Below, in pieces: positions 8,380 through 16,013 of a stretch of DNA of 64,000 bases. The DNA comes from Thermocoleostomius sinensis A174 (lineage in GTDB: Bacteria; Cyanobacteriota; Cyanobacteriia; Elainellales; Elainellaceae): the NCBI RefSeq assembly GCF_026802175.1, contig NZ_CP113797.1:1217026-1281025 (forward strand), written 5' to 3'. The position numbers were made by a program, and so were the translations under genes. The notes below the pieces were generated by a model, which saw only the letters and a program-made list of their open reading frames with translations, ran no database searches and was not told the origin of the DNA. Within the stretch, counting starts at the first letter, position 1. Each line of letters begins with the position of its first letter.

Positions 8380-10500
8380 ATGAGTTCTTCCATTCGTTTT
8401 TTAATGTGCTCTCCCAAACACTATGATGTGGATTATGTGATTAATCCATGGATGGAGGGTAATGTTCACAAATCATCGCGCGATCGAGCTACGGAACAGT
8501 GGCAAAAGCTGTATCACATTTTGAAAGAACACGCCATTGTAGATTTAATTGAGCCGCAGCAAGGCGTTCCCGATATGGTGTTTACGGCCAATGCGGGCTT
8601 GGTGCTAGAGAGAACAGTGGTGTTGAGTCGTTTCTATCACAAGGAACGGCAAGGCGAAGAACCGTTTTTCCAACAGTGGTTTGAAGATCAGGGTTTTACC
8701 GTTTACACCTTACCCAAAGAACTGCCATTTGAAGGCGCGGGCGATGCTCTGCTCGATCGCGAAGGGCGCTGGCTATGGGCAGGATACGGATTTCGATCGG
8801 AACTAGATTCACATCCGCTGTTGGCCAAGTGGCTAGATATTGAGGTACTGTCGCTGCGGCTGATGGACGATCGGTTCTATCACCTGGATACCTGCTTCTG
8901 TCCCTTAACCAATGGCTATTTGCTCTACTATCCCCCCGCATTTGATGCCTATTCCAATCGTCTTATTGAAATGCGGGTGCCGCCAGAAAAACGAATTGCG
9001 ATTGATGAAGCGGATGCGGTGAATTTTGCCTGCAATGCGGTCAATATCGATCACATTGTCGTGATGAACAAAGCCAGCGATAACTTGAAAGCACGGTTGG
9101 AAGAAGTCGGGTTCCATATCATTGAAACACCCCTGACCGAATTTATGAAAGCGGGCGGTGCAGCCAAATGCTTGACCTTGCGCGTGACCGAACCGTTGCA
9201 ACCTGTGCATCATGCCGCCGCGACGGTGGAAAGTCGCACAATTCAACTAGAAGGTCATTTGTTAGATTCAGGCTTAATCAATCGCGCCCTCGACTTAATT
9301 GTGGAAGGTGGCGGCAGCTTCCAAGTACTCAATTTCAGCTTGGGCGAACAGCGGCAAAGTACATCTTCGGCGGAAGTACGGGTCACAGCGCCATCGCATG
9401 ATGTGATGGAAAAACTGATGTCCCAGTTGATCGATTTGGGGGCCGGGCTGCGGCCTCAGGAGGTCTGTGATAATCCGCTTGAGGAAGTGACTCTAGACGG
9501 CGTCGCTCCTGATGATTTCTATGTCACCACCATCTACCCAACAGAAGTACGGGTCAACTGCCAGTGGGTGCGGGTCAACAATCAGCGCATGGATGGGGCG
9601 ATCGTCGTTAGCCAAACCGCAGAGGGCCCAATAGCAGAATGTAAGCTGCTGCGCGACCTGAAGAAGGGTGATAAGGTGGTCGTGGGCGTGGACGGCATTC
9701 GCACTGTGCGCAAAACCGAATCACGGGAACAGCGCACCACTAACGACAAAGAGTTCAGTTTTATGGGATCGGGTGTATCCAGCGAACGTCGAGTCGAACT
9801 GGTCGTCGAGCAAATTGGCTGGGAACTGCGCCGCATTCGCGATCAAGGGGGTCGGGTGGTGGTGGTGGCTGGACCGGTTGTCATTCACACGGGTGGCGGC
9901 GAACACCTATCTCGGTTAATTCGCGAGGGATATGTGCAGGCATTGTTGGGTGGTAATGCGATCGCCGTTCACGACATTGAGCAATCGATGATGGGCACCT
10001 CGCTGGGTGTAGATATGAAGCGCGGCGTATCGGTACGGGGCGGTCATCGACATCACCTTAAGGCTATTAACACCATTCGTCGCTGCGGCAGCATTGCCAA
10101 GGCTGTGGAACAAGGTGTTTTGCAAAGCGGCGTGTTCTATGAATGCATTAAGAACAATGTGCCGTTCTCGTTGGCAGGATCAATTCGCGATGACGGACCG
10201 CTGCCTGATACGCGTATGGATCTGCTGGAAGCTCAGCGTGAGTATGCGCAGCTTATTCAAGGCGCAGATATGATCCTAATGCTGTCATCGATGCTGCATT
10301 CAATCGGCGTTGGCAACATGACCCCCGCAGGCGTGAAGATGGTCTGTGTAGACATTAACCCTGCCGTCGTGACAAAACTGAGCGATCGCGGTTCTGTTGA
10401 ATCGGTGGGTGTTGTCACCGACGTAGGACTATTCCTCAGCCTGTTAGTGAAACAACTCGATCGGTTAACCAGTCCCTATCAGATTGCACAGCCTGTTTAG
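8380..10500 (+). CDS. agrE: Bifunctional arginine dihydrolase / ornithine cyclodeaminase-type protein
   Basis: The 706-residue length and domain order match cyanobacterial AgrE/ArgZ. The N-terminal guanidine-modifying (pentein) domain, residues 1-270, turns arginine into ornithine, CO2 and two ammonium. Residues reported for ArgZ are visible at matching positions: Asn71 (FTANAG), Glu118 (PFEGAGD), His168 (FYHLD) and nucleophile Cys264 (GGAAKCLTL). The C-terminal half (about 285-706) is the LOR/SDH-type domain with a Rossmann-like core (VVVVAGPVVIHTGGG), assigned in Anabaena AgrE to ornithine-to-proline conversion. The enzyme feeds nitrogen from arginine and cyanophycin breakdown into ammonium and proline. 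It stands alone on its strand. Confidence 0.95.
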   Translation: MSSSIRFLMCSPKHYDVDYVINPWMEGNVHKSSRDRATEQWQKLYHILKEHAIVDLIEPQQGVPDMVFTANAGLVLERTVVLSRFYHKERQGEEPFFQQWFEDQGFTVYTLPKELPFEGAGDALLDREGRWLWAGYGFRSELDSHPLLAKWLDIEVLSLRLMDDRFYHLDTCFCPLTNGYLLYYPPAFDAYSNRLIEMRVPPEKRIAIDEADAVNFACNAVNIDHIVVMNKASDNLKARLEEVGFHIIETPLTEFMKAGGAAKCLTLRVTEPLQPVHHAAATVESRTIQLEGHLLDSGLINRALDLIVEGGGSFQVLNFSLGEQRQSTSSAEVRVTAPSHDVMEKLMSQLIDLGAGLRPQEVCDNPLEEVTLDGVAPDDFYVTTIYPTEVRVNCQWVRVNNQRMDGAIVVSQTAEGPIAECKLLRDLKKGDKVVVGVDGIRTVRKTESREQRTTNDKEFSFMGSGVSSERRVELVVEQIGWELRRIRDQGGRVVVVAGPVVIHTGGGEHLSRLIREGYVQALLGGNAIAVHDIEQSMMGTSLGVDMKRGVSVRGGHRHHLKAINTIRRCGSIAKAVEQGVLQSGVFYECIKNNVPFSLAGSIRDDGPLPDTRMDLLEAQREYAQLIQGADMILMLSSMLHSIGVGNMTPAGVKMVCVDINPAVVTKLSDRGSVESVGVVTDVGLFLSLLVKQLDRLTSPYQIAQPV

Positions 10501-10595
10501 TGAAACCACTGTAACCTAGACGCTTGTTGTGGCAACCGGATTGGTTTGAACGGTCAGCGTCTTGTCTAAAGAGCTACCCTGTATACGGGTGGAAG

Positions 10596-10623
10596 CCCCC
10601 CTACCGCTTTTCAGTCAGGGGGG
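10596..10623. terminator. GC-rich hairpin between convergent agrE and hydrolase
   Basis: CCCCCCT (10596-10602) and AGGGGGG (10617-10623) form a perfect 7-bp stem with a 14-base loop, overlapping the hydrolase stop codon at 10601-10603. There is no clear T-run on either side, so termination may be factor-assisted, but the position between convergent genes supports a two-way terminator role. Confidence 0.5.
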
Positions 10624-11521
10624 CAACCGTTGATGACCGATCGGACAACCAAGCCAAAATTTCAGCATTGACACATTCCGCACATTCATCATACGGACAG
10701 TGCCCTGCATCTGGAATTTCTACCAACTTCAACTGAGGATTGAGAGTTGGTAATTGTCGTCCCCATGTCAAGGGAATCACCCGATCGTTCGCTCCCCAAA
10801 GCAGCAAAATTGGGACTTGTACCTCGGCTAACAGGTCTTTGGTCGCACGGGCAAAATCGCTGCGAGTTCGGGCCTTGGTGAGGCGAGTCAGGGCCCGCAC
10901 GGCTCCTCGATCGAATCCTGGCTGCAAAAACCGTTGCACCAGTTCCTCCGTTACCCGCTCCTGGTTGACATACACCGCTCGCAGCACGGCCCGAATCACA
11001 CGGGGACGGCGGATAAAATAGAACACCAACCGCGTAAACAGCGATGTCATTACCAGCGCCTCCAATTTGCCCGCCAAAGCCTGCATGCGTCCAGTCAACA
11101 ACTCTTGCCGTGCCGCTGGTAAGGTCAACAACACCAACTCTTGCACCATCTCTGGATGGGCAACCGCCGCTGTCAATGCCACCAAGGCTCCGAGGGAATG
11201 ACCAATCAAGACGATCGGGCGTCCAATAAATGTGCGCCAGAACTCGTAGACTTGCTCCACCCAAAACCCCACACTGTAATTTGCGGCTGCCTTTTCAGAC
11301 CCACCAAAGCCCATTAAATCCAGTGCATATACTGGATGCGATCGACTGAGCGGCAACAAGTTTTCGTGCCATTGCGTCAGCGCCGAACCAAACCCATGCA
11401 ACAACAGCAGTGGAGTGGACGAACTCGACACAAGCGGCGAGCGCAAATAGGTATAGCGCACCTGCCAACCGCGCCACACCCAATCGCGCTGAGCACCAAA
11501 CTGGGACTCCCAACCCTTCAT
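10601..11521 (-). CDS. Alpha/beta hydrolase
   Basis: This 306-residue protein has the complete hydrolase triad: nucleophile serine in GHSLGA (about residue 109), an acid in LLWGANDRVIP, and histidine in IPDAGHCPYDE. The oxyanion HG dipeptide occurs in LLLLHGFGSALTQWHE. The long lid region between the nucleophile and the acid is typical of membrane-lipid or pigment-ester hydrolases in cyanobacteria, but the substrate cannot be assigned. No signal peptide is present, so it is cytosolic. It lies 51 bases downstream of the response-regulator gene on the same strand, so cotranscription is possible. Confidence 0.85.
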   Translation of the reverse strand: MKGWESQFGAQRDWVWRGWQVRYTYLRSPLVSSSSTPLLLLHGFGSALTQWHENLLPLSRSHPVYALDLMGFGGSEKAAANYSVGFWVEQVYEFWRTFIGRPIVLIGHSLGALVALTAAVAHPEMVQELVLLTLPAARQELLTGRMQALAGKLEALVMTSLFTRLVFYFIRRPRVIRAVLRAVYVNQERVTEELVQRFLQPGFDRGAVRALTRLTKARTRSDFARATKDLLAEVQVPILLLWGANDRVIPLTWGRQLPTLNPQLKLVEIPDAGHCPYDECAECVNAEILAWLSDRSSTVAPLTEKR

Positions 11522-11572
11522 CCCATCAATCCTTCTACTCCCGACTCCCGTTTTCCAAACTAGTCCACTCTC

Positions 11573-12265
11573 TCACTTCGCCAACCCATGTTCCAAGGCA
11601 TAGCGCACCAATTCTGTCCGGCTATTGGTTCCCGTTTTGCTGAACAAGCGGCTGACATACTTTTCAACGTTGCGCACACTGGTATCTAGGCGACGAGCAA
11701 TCTCCTTATTCATCAATCCTTCAGCCACTAGTTCCAAAACGCTTTGCTCTCGCGGCGTGAAGTCAATTTTTATCGGAGCCGGAGTTTGGGCGATACTGCC
11801 GCGCTGGGTCAACATGGCTCTAATTTCAGCAATTTGTCTAGCCATATCAGCAATATCAGGGGTTTCACCATCACTAGCAGATTTAGACACAACCGCCCGC
11901 CGTGCCAAGATGTTAGACACGATCGCCACTAACTCATCTGGATCAAACGGTTTGGAAATGTAAGCATCAGCTCCCGCATTGTATCCCTGAATTCGATCGG
12001 AGGTCATACCTCGGGCTGTCAGAAACACCACAGGTAAGCTTTCAAAGCGAGGATCTTCGCGCATTTGTTTCAAAAACTGATAGCCATCCACCTGCGGCAT
12101 CATAATGTCTGAAATCACAAGTTCTGGCGAAATTTGCTGCAACAGTTCCCAGCCTTCTCGAGCATTACTAGCCACATGGACGGTAAACCCCTCCTCCTCG
12201 AGGTAAGCCTTGACCGCTTCTCGCAACCCTGGTTCATCATCTACTAGCAATAGCTGACCTGCCAT
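11573..12265 (-). CDS. NarL/LuxR-type response regulator, Ycf29/Rre1-like
   Basis: This 230-residue protein has a receiver (residues 1-125: VDDEP acidic pocket, phosphoacceptor Asp in VISDIMMPQVDGY, switch Thr in VFLTARG, Lys in SKPFDPDE), a linker with DIADMARQIAEIRAML, and a C-terminal LuxR helix-turn-helix (TPREQSVLELVAEGLMNKEIAR). It should be a DNA-binding transcription regulator. The order and wording match the Ycf29 family, which includes Synechocystis Rre1, a partner of Hik2 in stress responses; this assignment is inference. The start is the ATG at 12265 with AGAGAAGA upstream. No kinase gene adjoins it. Confidence 0.85.
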   Translation of the reverse strand: MAGQLLLVDDEPGLREAVKAYLEEEGFTVHVASNAREGWELLQQISPELVISDIMMPQVDGYQFLKQMREDPRFESLPVVFLTARGMTSDRIQGYNAGADAYISKPFDPDELVAIVSNILARRAVVSKSASDGETPDIADMARQIAEIRAMLTQRGSIAQTPAPIKIDFTPREQSVLELVAEGLMNKEIARRLDTSVRNVEKYVSRLFSKTGTNSRTELVRYALEHGLAK

Positions 12266-12613
12266 TGGTCTTCTCTCTTTTCTATAGGGTGAGCCACAAC
12301 TTGTTCCTTTCTTCCCATTATCTATCACGGAAAAGCCGAATCAGTCGTTGCCAAGAATCTTGTGATGGCGAGTGACTCGAGTTCGATCGCCACCTGATTC
12401 CATCGCAGAATGCATAGAATTTGCCAAAACTTAAAACTTTGCCTTACTTTAATGCTTATTCCTGATCCTTTACGGCAAGCTTAGACGAGATTAAGGGCGG
12501 GTTGGTAGACTGAGAATATTCAGGAAGTAACATATCCTTAAAATCTCTATTTTGCGCAGGCTTTTGTGCAGACGTTGTTAATTGACTTTTACGGAGATCT
12601 TTATTTAGCGTTC
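12266..12613. other. 348-bp divergent region before glyoxalase-like gene
   Basis: This spacer separates the response-regulator gene from the plus-strand glyoxalase-like gene. TGGCGA...TCGCCA at about 12367-12393 can form a 6-bp stem enclosing the palindrome ACTCGAGT, a possible operator or attenuator. A GTG at 12566 in frame with the next gene could shift its start into this region. Confidence 0.35.
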
Positions 12614-13219
12614 ATGGTTACTGTTGCTCAATCTCCTATTCAACTGCTTCCACTTGCATCGCAGACGATCGCCTCGTTTTTACCCTCACTGCCCTTAGAC
12701 AGCCTGCTCTCAACGCAGGGTATTATGGTAGCGCTCCTGATTGCCTATGCTGGAGCGATGTGGATGTTTTTGACGAGTGCGCCCAAAGTTTACACCGTCA
12801 TGGTGTCTGACATTGAGTTGGCTCGACAGTTCTATGAGGGACTATTGGATTTACCCGTAGCGGATGTGCCCCTGCACTATTACTACAACTATGAACAAAC
12901 GCTAGGAGCCGTTGGTGTCGATCCGCTGTATGCCTCTACGGCCAGCTTTAGCCAACCGACGACCCAAGCCTACAAAAACTCAGATGGGCTATGGTATCAG
13001 CTTAAGAAAAACACCCAGTTGCATGTGATTTCAGGGGCCAGTCTAGGTGCAAAAAATCGGCAGCGCCATGTGTGTTTCGATCACGACTGTTTAGAACAGC
13101 TTCTGTTGCGGGTTCAATCCTATGGGCTGAAATTCAAAATCCGTCGCGACAAACCGTTGAATTTTCTCGTTAAGGACTTGGACGGACGGGTGATTGAGAT
13201 GGCTGAGGTGTCAAATTAG
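12614..13219 (+). CDS. Membrane-anchored glyoxalase/VOC-fold protein
   Basis: From the ATG at 12614 the product is 201 residues. It has a hydrophobic N-terminal region with a likely transmembrane helix (TQGIMVALLIAYAGAMWMFL) and then a vicinal-oxygen-chelate-like domain beginning KVYTVMVSDIELARQFYEGLL and ending FLVKDLDGRVIEMAEV, which match the edges of the glyoxalase/bleomycin-resistance fold. Metal ligands cannot be assigned with certainty, so enzymatic activity is unproven. A GTG at 12566 gives a 16-residue longer form. Its last 50 bases overlap the end of the convergent YkuD-like gene. Confidence 0.7.
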   Translation: MVTVAQSPIQLLPLASQTIASFLPSLPLDSLLSTQGIMVALLIAYAGAMWMFLTSAPKVYTVMVSDIELARQFYEGLLDLPVADVPLHYYYNYEQTLGAVGVDPLYASTASFSQPTTQAYKNSDGLWYQLKKNTQLHVISGASLGAKNRQRHVCFDHDCLEQLLLRVQSYGLKFKIRRDKPLNFLVKDLDGRVIEMAEVSN

Positions 13220-14534
13220 CAAGGTTTAGCGTTTCCAGTTCAGTTTGAATCGGTTCATCGCCGGGTACATCCACCACAATTAAATATCCTGTGAAGTTTT
13301 GTTCGCCTGCGGTTCTCAGAGCCTCCAGGATTTTTGGCATATCTGCTGCTAGCAAGCGTCCCGACTCGTCATAAAGCTCCAGCGCTGACAAACAACCGAT
13401 CGTCGGGTTCCAGTTTTGGCTGGTGGGGTAGCGTTGATTATTGCTAAAGAACGTCGTGGCTTCGCCTGTGCCGTGGATGCGAAATAGTGCCCGTCCCGCT
13501 TTACCGGCCCAGTAGATCTGCTGAATCGGGAAGTAATTGCGCCAAGCAGGAGGCAAAAGTGCTTGATAGTCAGACAGCCCAACCCAGGAACCCGATCGCC
13601 CTACCACAAATTCTTGCACACCTGCCTCAAACGGCACAAATAAATTCACCAGTGAAAATTGCCCAAAGGCTCGAAAAAACTCTGTGTCTGGCTGAGGAAT
13701 TGCCCCTTGAATCCGATAAATTCCCTGCGGTGTCTGCCCCCGCGAAAACACCCAAGATAAATCATGGATCGATCGCAATGACAGCGGCACCGACCAAAGC
13801 TGTCCATTGTCTGTCAGGAAGCGACCGTGACGATCCTTCAAAATTGCCTGACATAGCACACCCCGATCGGGACGGCAAAGGACATACAAGTGGGGTTGAT
13901 GGGGCGCGATTGTCCACTCCAGTAAATCAGAGAGCGGCGGCGGGGTTTGGCTGTATTCGGCAACTTCGCGCAGCGTGGCGTACAAGTAAACATTGTGAGT
14001 CCAATTAGGAAAGCGCTGCTGAATAGCGGTGGCCCACTGTTGCTGTGAGGCTGGGTCTAGTCCACGTTGCACTAGGGCTGAAAACGCCATCGCCACCCAC
14101 ATTGGATCGGGGCTGTGCTCGATCGTTTGCACCAAGGTTGGCTCTAGGCGGCTGTACACGGTTGGATGCCCTAGATAAAGCTGCGTTCCTACCTGCATTG
14201 CCATATCAATGGTGCGCTGTTGGGCTGTGGTCAAATTGGAGCGAGTTGCCAAGCTCATCAGTTGCTCGATCGCTTCGGCTACATAGGGGGCTTGCGGTTC
14301 AACGATCGCCGTAGTCCACAGCAGGTTGCGCCAAAAGCTTTCATTGGCATTATTCACAGGGCGCAGGTTCAGGTCGTAATGCTCTGGACGAATTTGCCGT
14401 TCCTGTTGCTGACGATACATGGCGCGATTGGCTTCAGTGGCTTGAACCATTACATCAGCTTTGGCAGAAACCGCTGTCACCCCTGGGCTAATCACCAAGA
14501 TGCCGGCAACAAGAAGTTGTTTTAGCCTTGTCAT
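13170..14534 (-). CDS. Secreted protein with divergent L,D-transpeptidase-like (YkuD) motif
   Basis: From the ATG at 14534 (GGGGA upstream) the product is 454 residues with a signal peptide of about 28 residues ending VSAKA. The middle is a helical region of unknown type. Near the C-terminus the stretch with RIHGTGEATTFF (His about 354) followed 27 residues later by IGCLSALELYD (Cys about 381) resembles the HGT...GC core of L,D-transpeptidases, which crosslink peptidoglycan or attach proteins to it. The spacing is longer than usual, and the arginine after GC[IV] is replaced. I infer a periplasmic wall-related role. The 3' end overlaps the convergent glyoxalase-like gene by 50 bases. Confidence 0.7.
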   Translation of the reverse strand: MTRLKQLLVAGILVISPGVTAVSAKADVMVQATEANRAMYRQQQERQIRPEHYDLNLRPVNNANESFWRNLLWTTAIVEPQAPYVAEAIEQLMSLATRSNLTTAQQRTIDMAMQVGTQLYLGHPTVYSRLEPTLVQTIEHSPDPMWVAMAFSALVQRGLDPASQQQWATAIQQRFPNWTHNVYLYATLREVAEYSQTPPPLSDLLEWTIAPHQPHLYVLCRPDRGVLCQAILKDRHGRFLTDNGQLWSVPLSLRSIHDLSWVFSRGQTPQGIYRIQGAIPQPDTEFFRAFGQFSLVNLFVPFEAGVQEFVVGRSGSWVGLSDYQALLPPAWRNYFPIQQIYWAGKAGRALFRIHGTGEATTFFSNNQRYPTSQNWNPTIGCLSALELYDESGRLLAADMPKILEALRTAGEQNFTGYLIVVDVPGDEPIQTELETLNLANLTPQPSQSPVRPSP

Positions 14535-14663
14535 ATTTCCCCGCAAACCATTACAAGCCTTCTAGTTCAGCAAGAATAGAACTAAGTTGCTTCTAAGCCC
14601 TTGAGCCAGCACGCGATCTGTCACTTTCTTGCTTGCACTTTCTTGCTTGAAGTGCGATAGAAC

Positions 14664-15032
14664 TTAGTAAGCGCAAAATTCTACCGCATTATACCCAGTG
14701 CTGGACTGAATGTAGATATAGTAGTCGCCCGTTTCAGGAATCCAATAGTTTACTTGGTCGAACTCCACTTGGTCGCCGTAAATTTGTCCGTTCGGGCCAG
14801 AAACATAGGCGGTGTACTGCGTCCCATTGCCAATATTTCTCAGGGTTAGTGTCTGTCCAGAACCTATATTCAACACAAACTCTCTGCCTCTAGAGAAGTC
14901 ACCCGCATATGCTCCGCAATAACTGTTTGAGGCAAATTCTATGCGAGTGGTAGCCAAGGCGATCGATGCGTTGCCGGTCACTGCCATCGTAATGGCAATC
15001 GGTAAGCTGAGGAAGCGAAGAAGTTGAATCAT
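14664..15032 (-). CDS. Small secreted protein, prepeptidase C-terminal-like beta fold
   Basis: This 122-residue product starts at the ATG at 15032 (the frame is open 12 codons further). A signal peptide of about 28 residues ends ASIALA. The mature part is beta-rich with RGREFVLNIGSGQTLTL and TGDYYIYIQSS, a pattern like bacterial prepeptidase C-terminal or jelly-roll domains. Two cysteines (NSYCGAY near the mature start and EFCAY at the end) could form a disulfide bridge joining both ends. It is a periplasmic or extracellular protein of unknown role. It shares strand with the YkuD-like gene, 129 bases apart. Confidence 0.65.
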   Translation of the reverse strand: MIQLLRFLSLPIAITMAVTGNASIALATTRIEFASNSYCGAYAGDFSRGREFVLNIGSGQTLTLRNIGNGTQYTAYVSGPNGQIYGDQVEFDQVNYWIPETGDYYIYIQSSTGYNAVEFCAY

Positions 15033-15316
15033 AATAGCAACAGGGTTCACAACGACGGACAGATACAACTTCAGTCATCTCAACAACACATCATGATTGA
15101 GCAACAGAAATCCATCGAGAATTCATATAAAGAAGCTTATGAACCTCATCAATCCCATAAATCTTTAACTTTGATTGTTTAGCCAAATGCCGATCGCAAT
15201 GCTCACAGCCGTTTTCCGGAGCGTTAGCTGCTTCAGAAACTCTAAAGGCGGGACCACTTTGCAGAATTGCAATAGGATCGCATCAATGCGACGAGTCGAT
15301 CGGAGATGCTTGGTTG

Positions 15317-15655
15317 ATGGTGGTCACTGCCAAGAAGTTGGAGGAGGCAAATCAACAGGAAACCCGTCGCCTGACAACGGAACAGATCCTTGTTGTTATG
15401 AACTGATCAATGGGGGACTAGTGGAGATGCTACCCGCAAGTTGGATCAATTTGCTGATTGCCAAACGGTTGTTTGTGGCGTTGGTCAGGGTATTGGCGCT
15501 CGAAAGTAACAGGATTGACCCTAGAACATGGATTCTATGAAGCGAAGGAATTTGCGGGGGATGGGGCGATCGAAACTCGAATCAGGGATTTGATCAGGGA
15601 CTTCCTTACAGCTAACCGCGAGTCAGGTGCTCAATCTCTAGAGGCGGTCCTGTGA
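15317..15655 (+). pseudogene. Decayed Uma2-family nuclease gene
   Basis: Three frames in a row carry Uma2-like pieces. The first, from the ATG at 15317, gives MVVTAKKLEEANQQETRRL and stops after 29 residues. The second continues CYELINGGLVEMLPASWIN and IAKRLFVALV, matching the family's YELIDGELVE-MPPES opening. The third gives LTLEHGFYEAKEFAGDGAIE near the normal C-terminus. Uma2 proteins are about 190-230 residues, so the 339-bp span has lost the central PD-(D/E)XK catalytic part as well as suffering frameshifts. Its 3' end overlaps the convergent DUF6737 gene. Uma2 genes are numerous and mobile in cyanobacteria, so decay of a spare copy is plausible. Confidence 0.65.
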
Positions 15656-15915
15656 GTAGCCCCATCAGTAGCCCCATCAGAGGCTTGTGTTTGTTCATTG
15701 GCGAGGTTCGCTAGGTCGTTCGCCATCACCTGAGGATAGATCAACAAAAAGAAGCCCATCCAGACCAAAACAGGAATCGCCACTAGCACCGTCACCCAAA
15801 CCAGGCGCAAGAGCCACCAACTGCCGCCGATCGCCACAATTCCAGTGAGAACAATTGACCACGGCTGACACCACCAAGGTTTGTAGTGCCAAACTGTGGG
15901 AGGAGAAGATGCCAT
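15631..15915 (-). CDS. DUF6737-type small membrane protein
   Basis: This 94-residue protein has a conserved-looking N-terminus VWHYKPWWCQPWSIVLTG, which I associate with cyanobacterial DUF6737, followed by two tightly spaced hydrophobic segments (about residues 20-38 and 42-62) and a polar tail. It should sit in the plasma or thylakoid membrane with no visible catalytic residues. The tail overlaps the Uma2 remnant, so the last 10-20 residues (DGATDGATHRTASRD) may have been altered by that insertion. The LCP gene lies further upstream on the same strand. The function is unknown. Confidence 0.7.
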   Translation of the reverse strand: MASSPPTVWHYKPWWCQPWSIVLTGIVAIGGSWWLLRLVWVTVLVAIPVLVWMGFFLLIYPQVMANDLANLANEQTQASDGATDGATHRTASRD

Positions 15916-16013
15916 CGTAGTAGTTGTCCTTCCGATCGTCTTGTGTGCTGCCAGTGTAGTGTTCTGCCAATAACGATGATAGATGATAGCTGCGTTTGAA
16001 CGTGAATGTCGGA

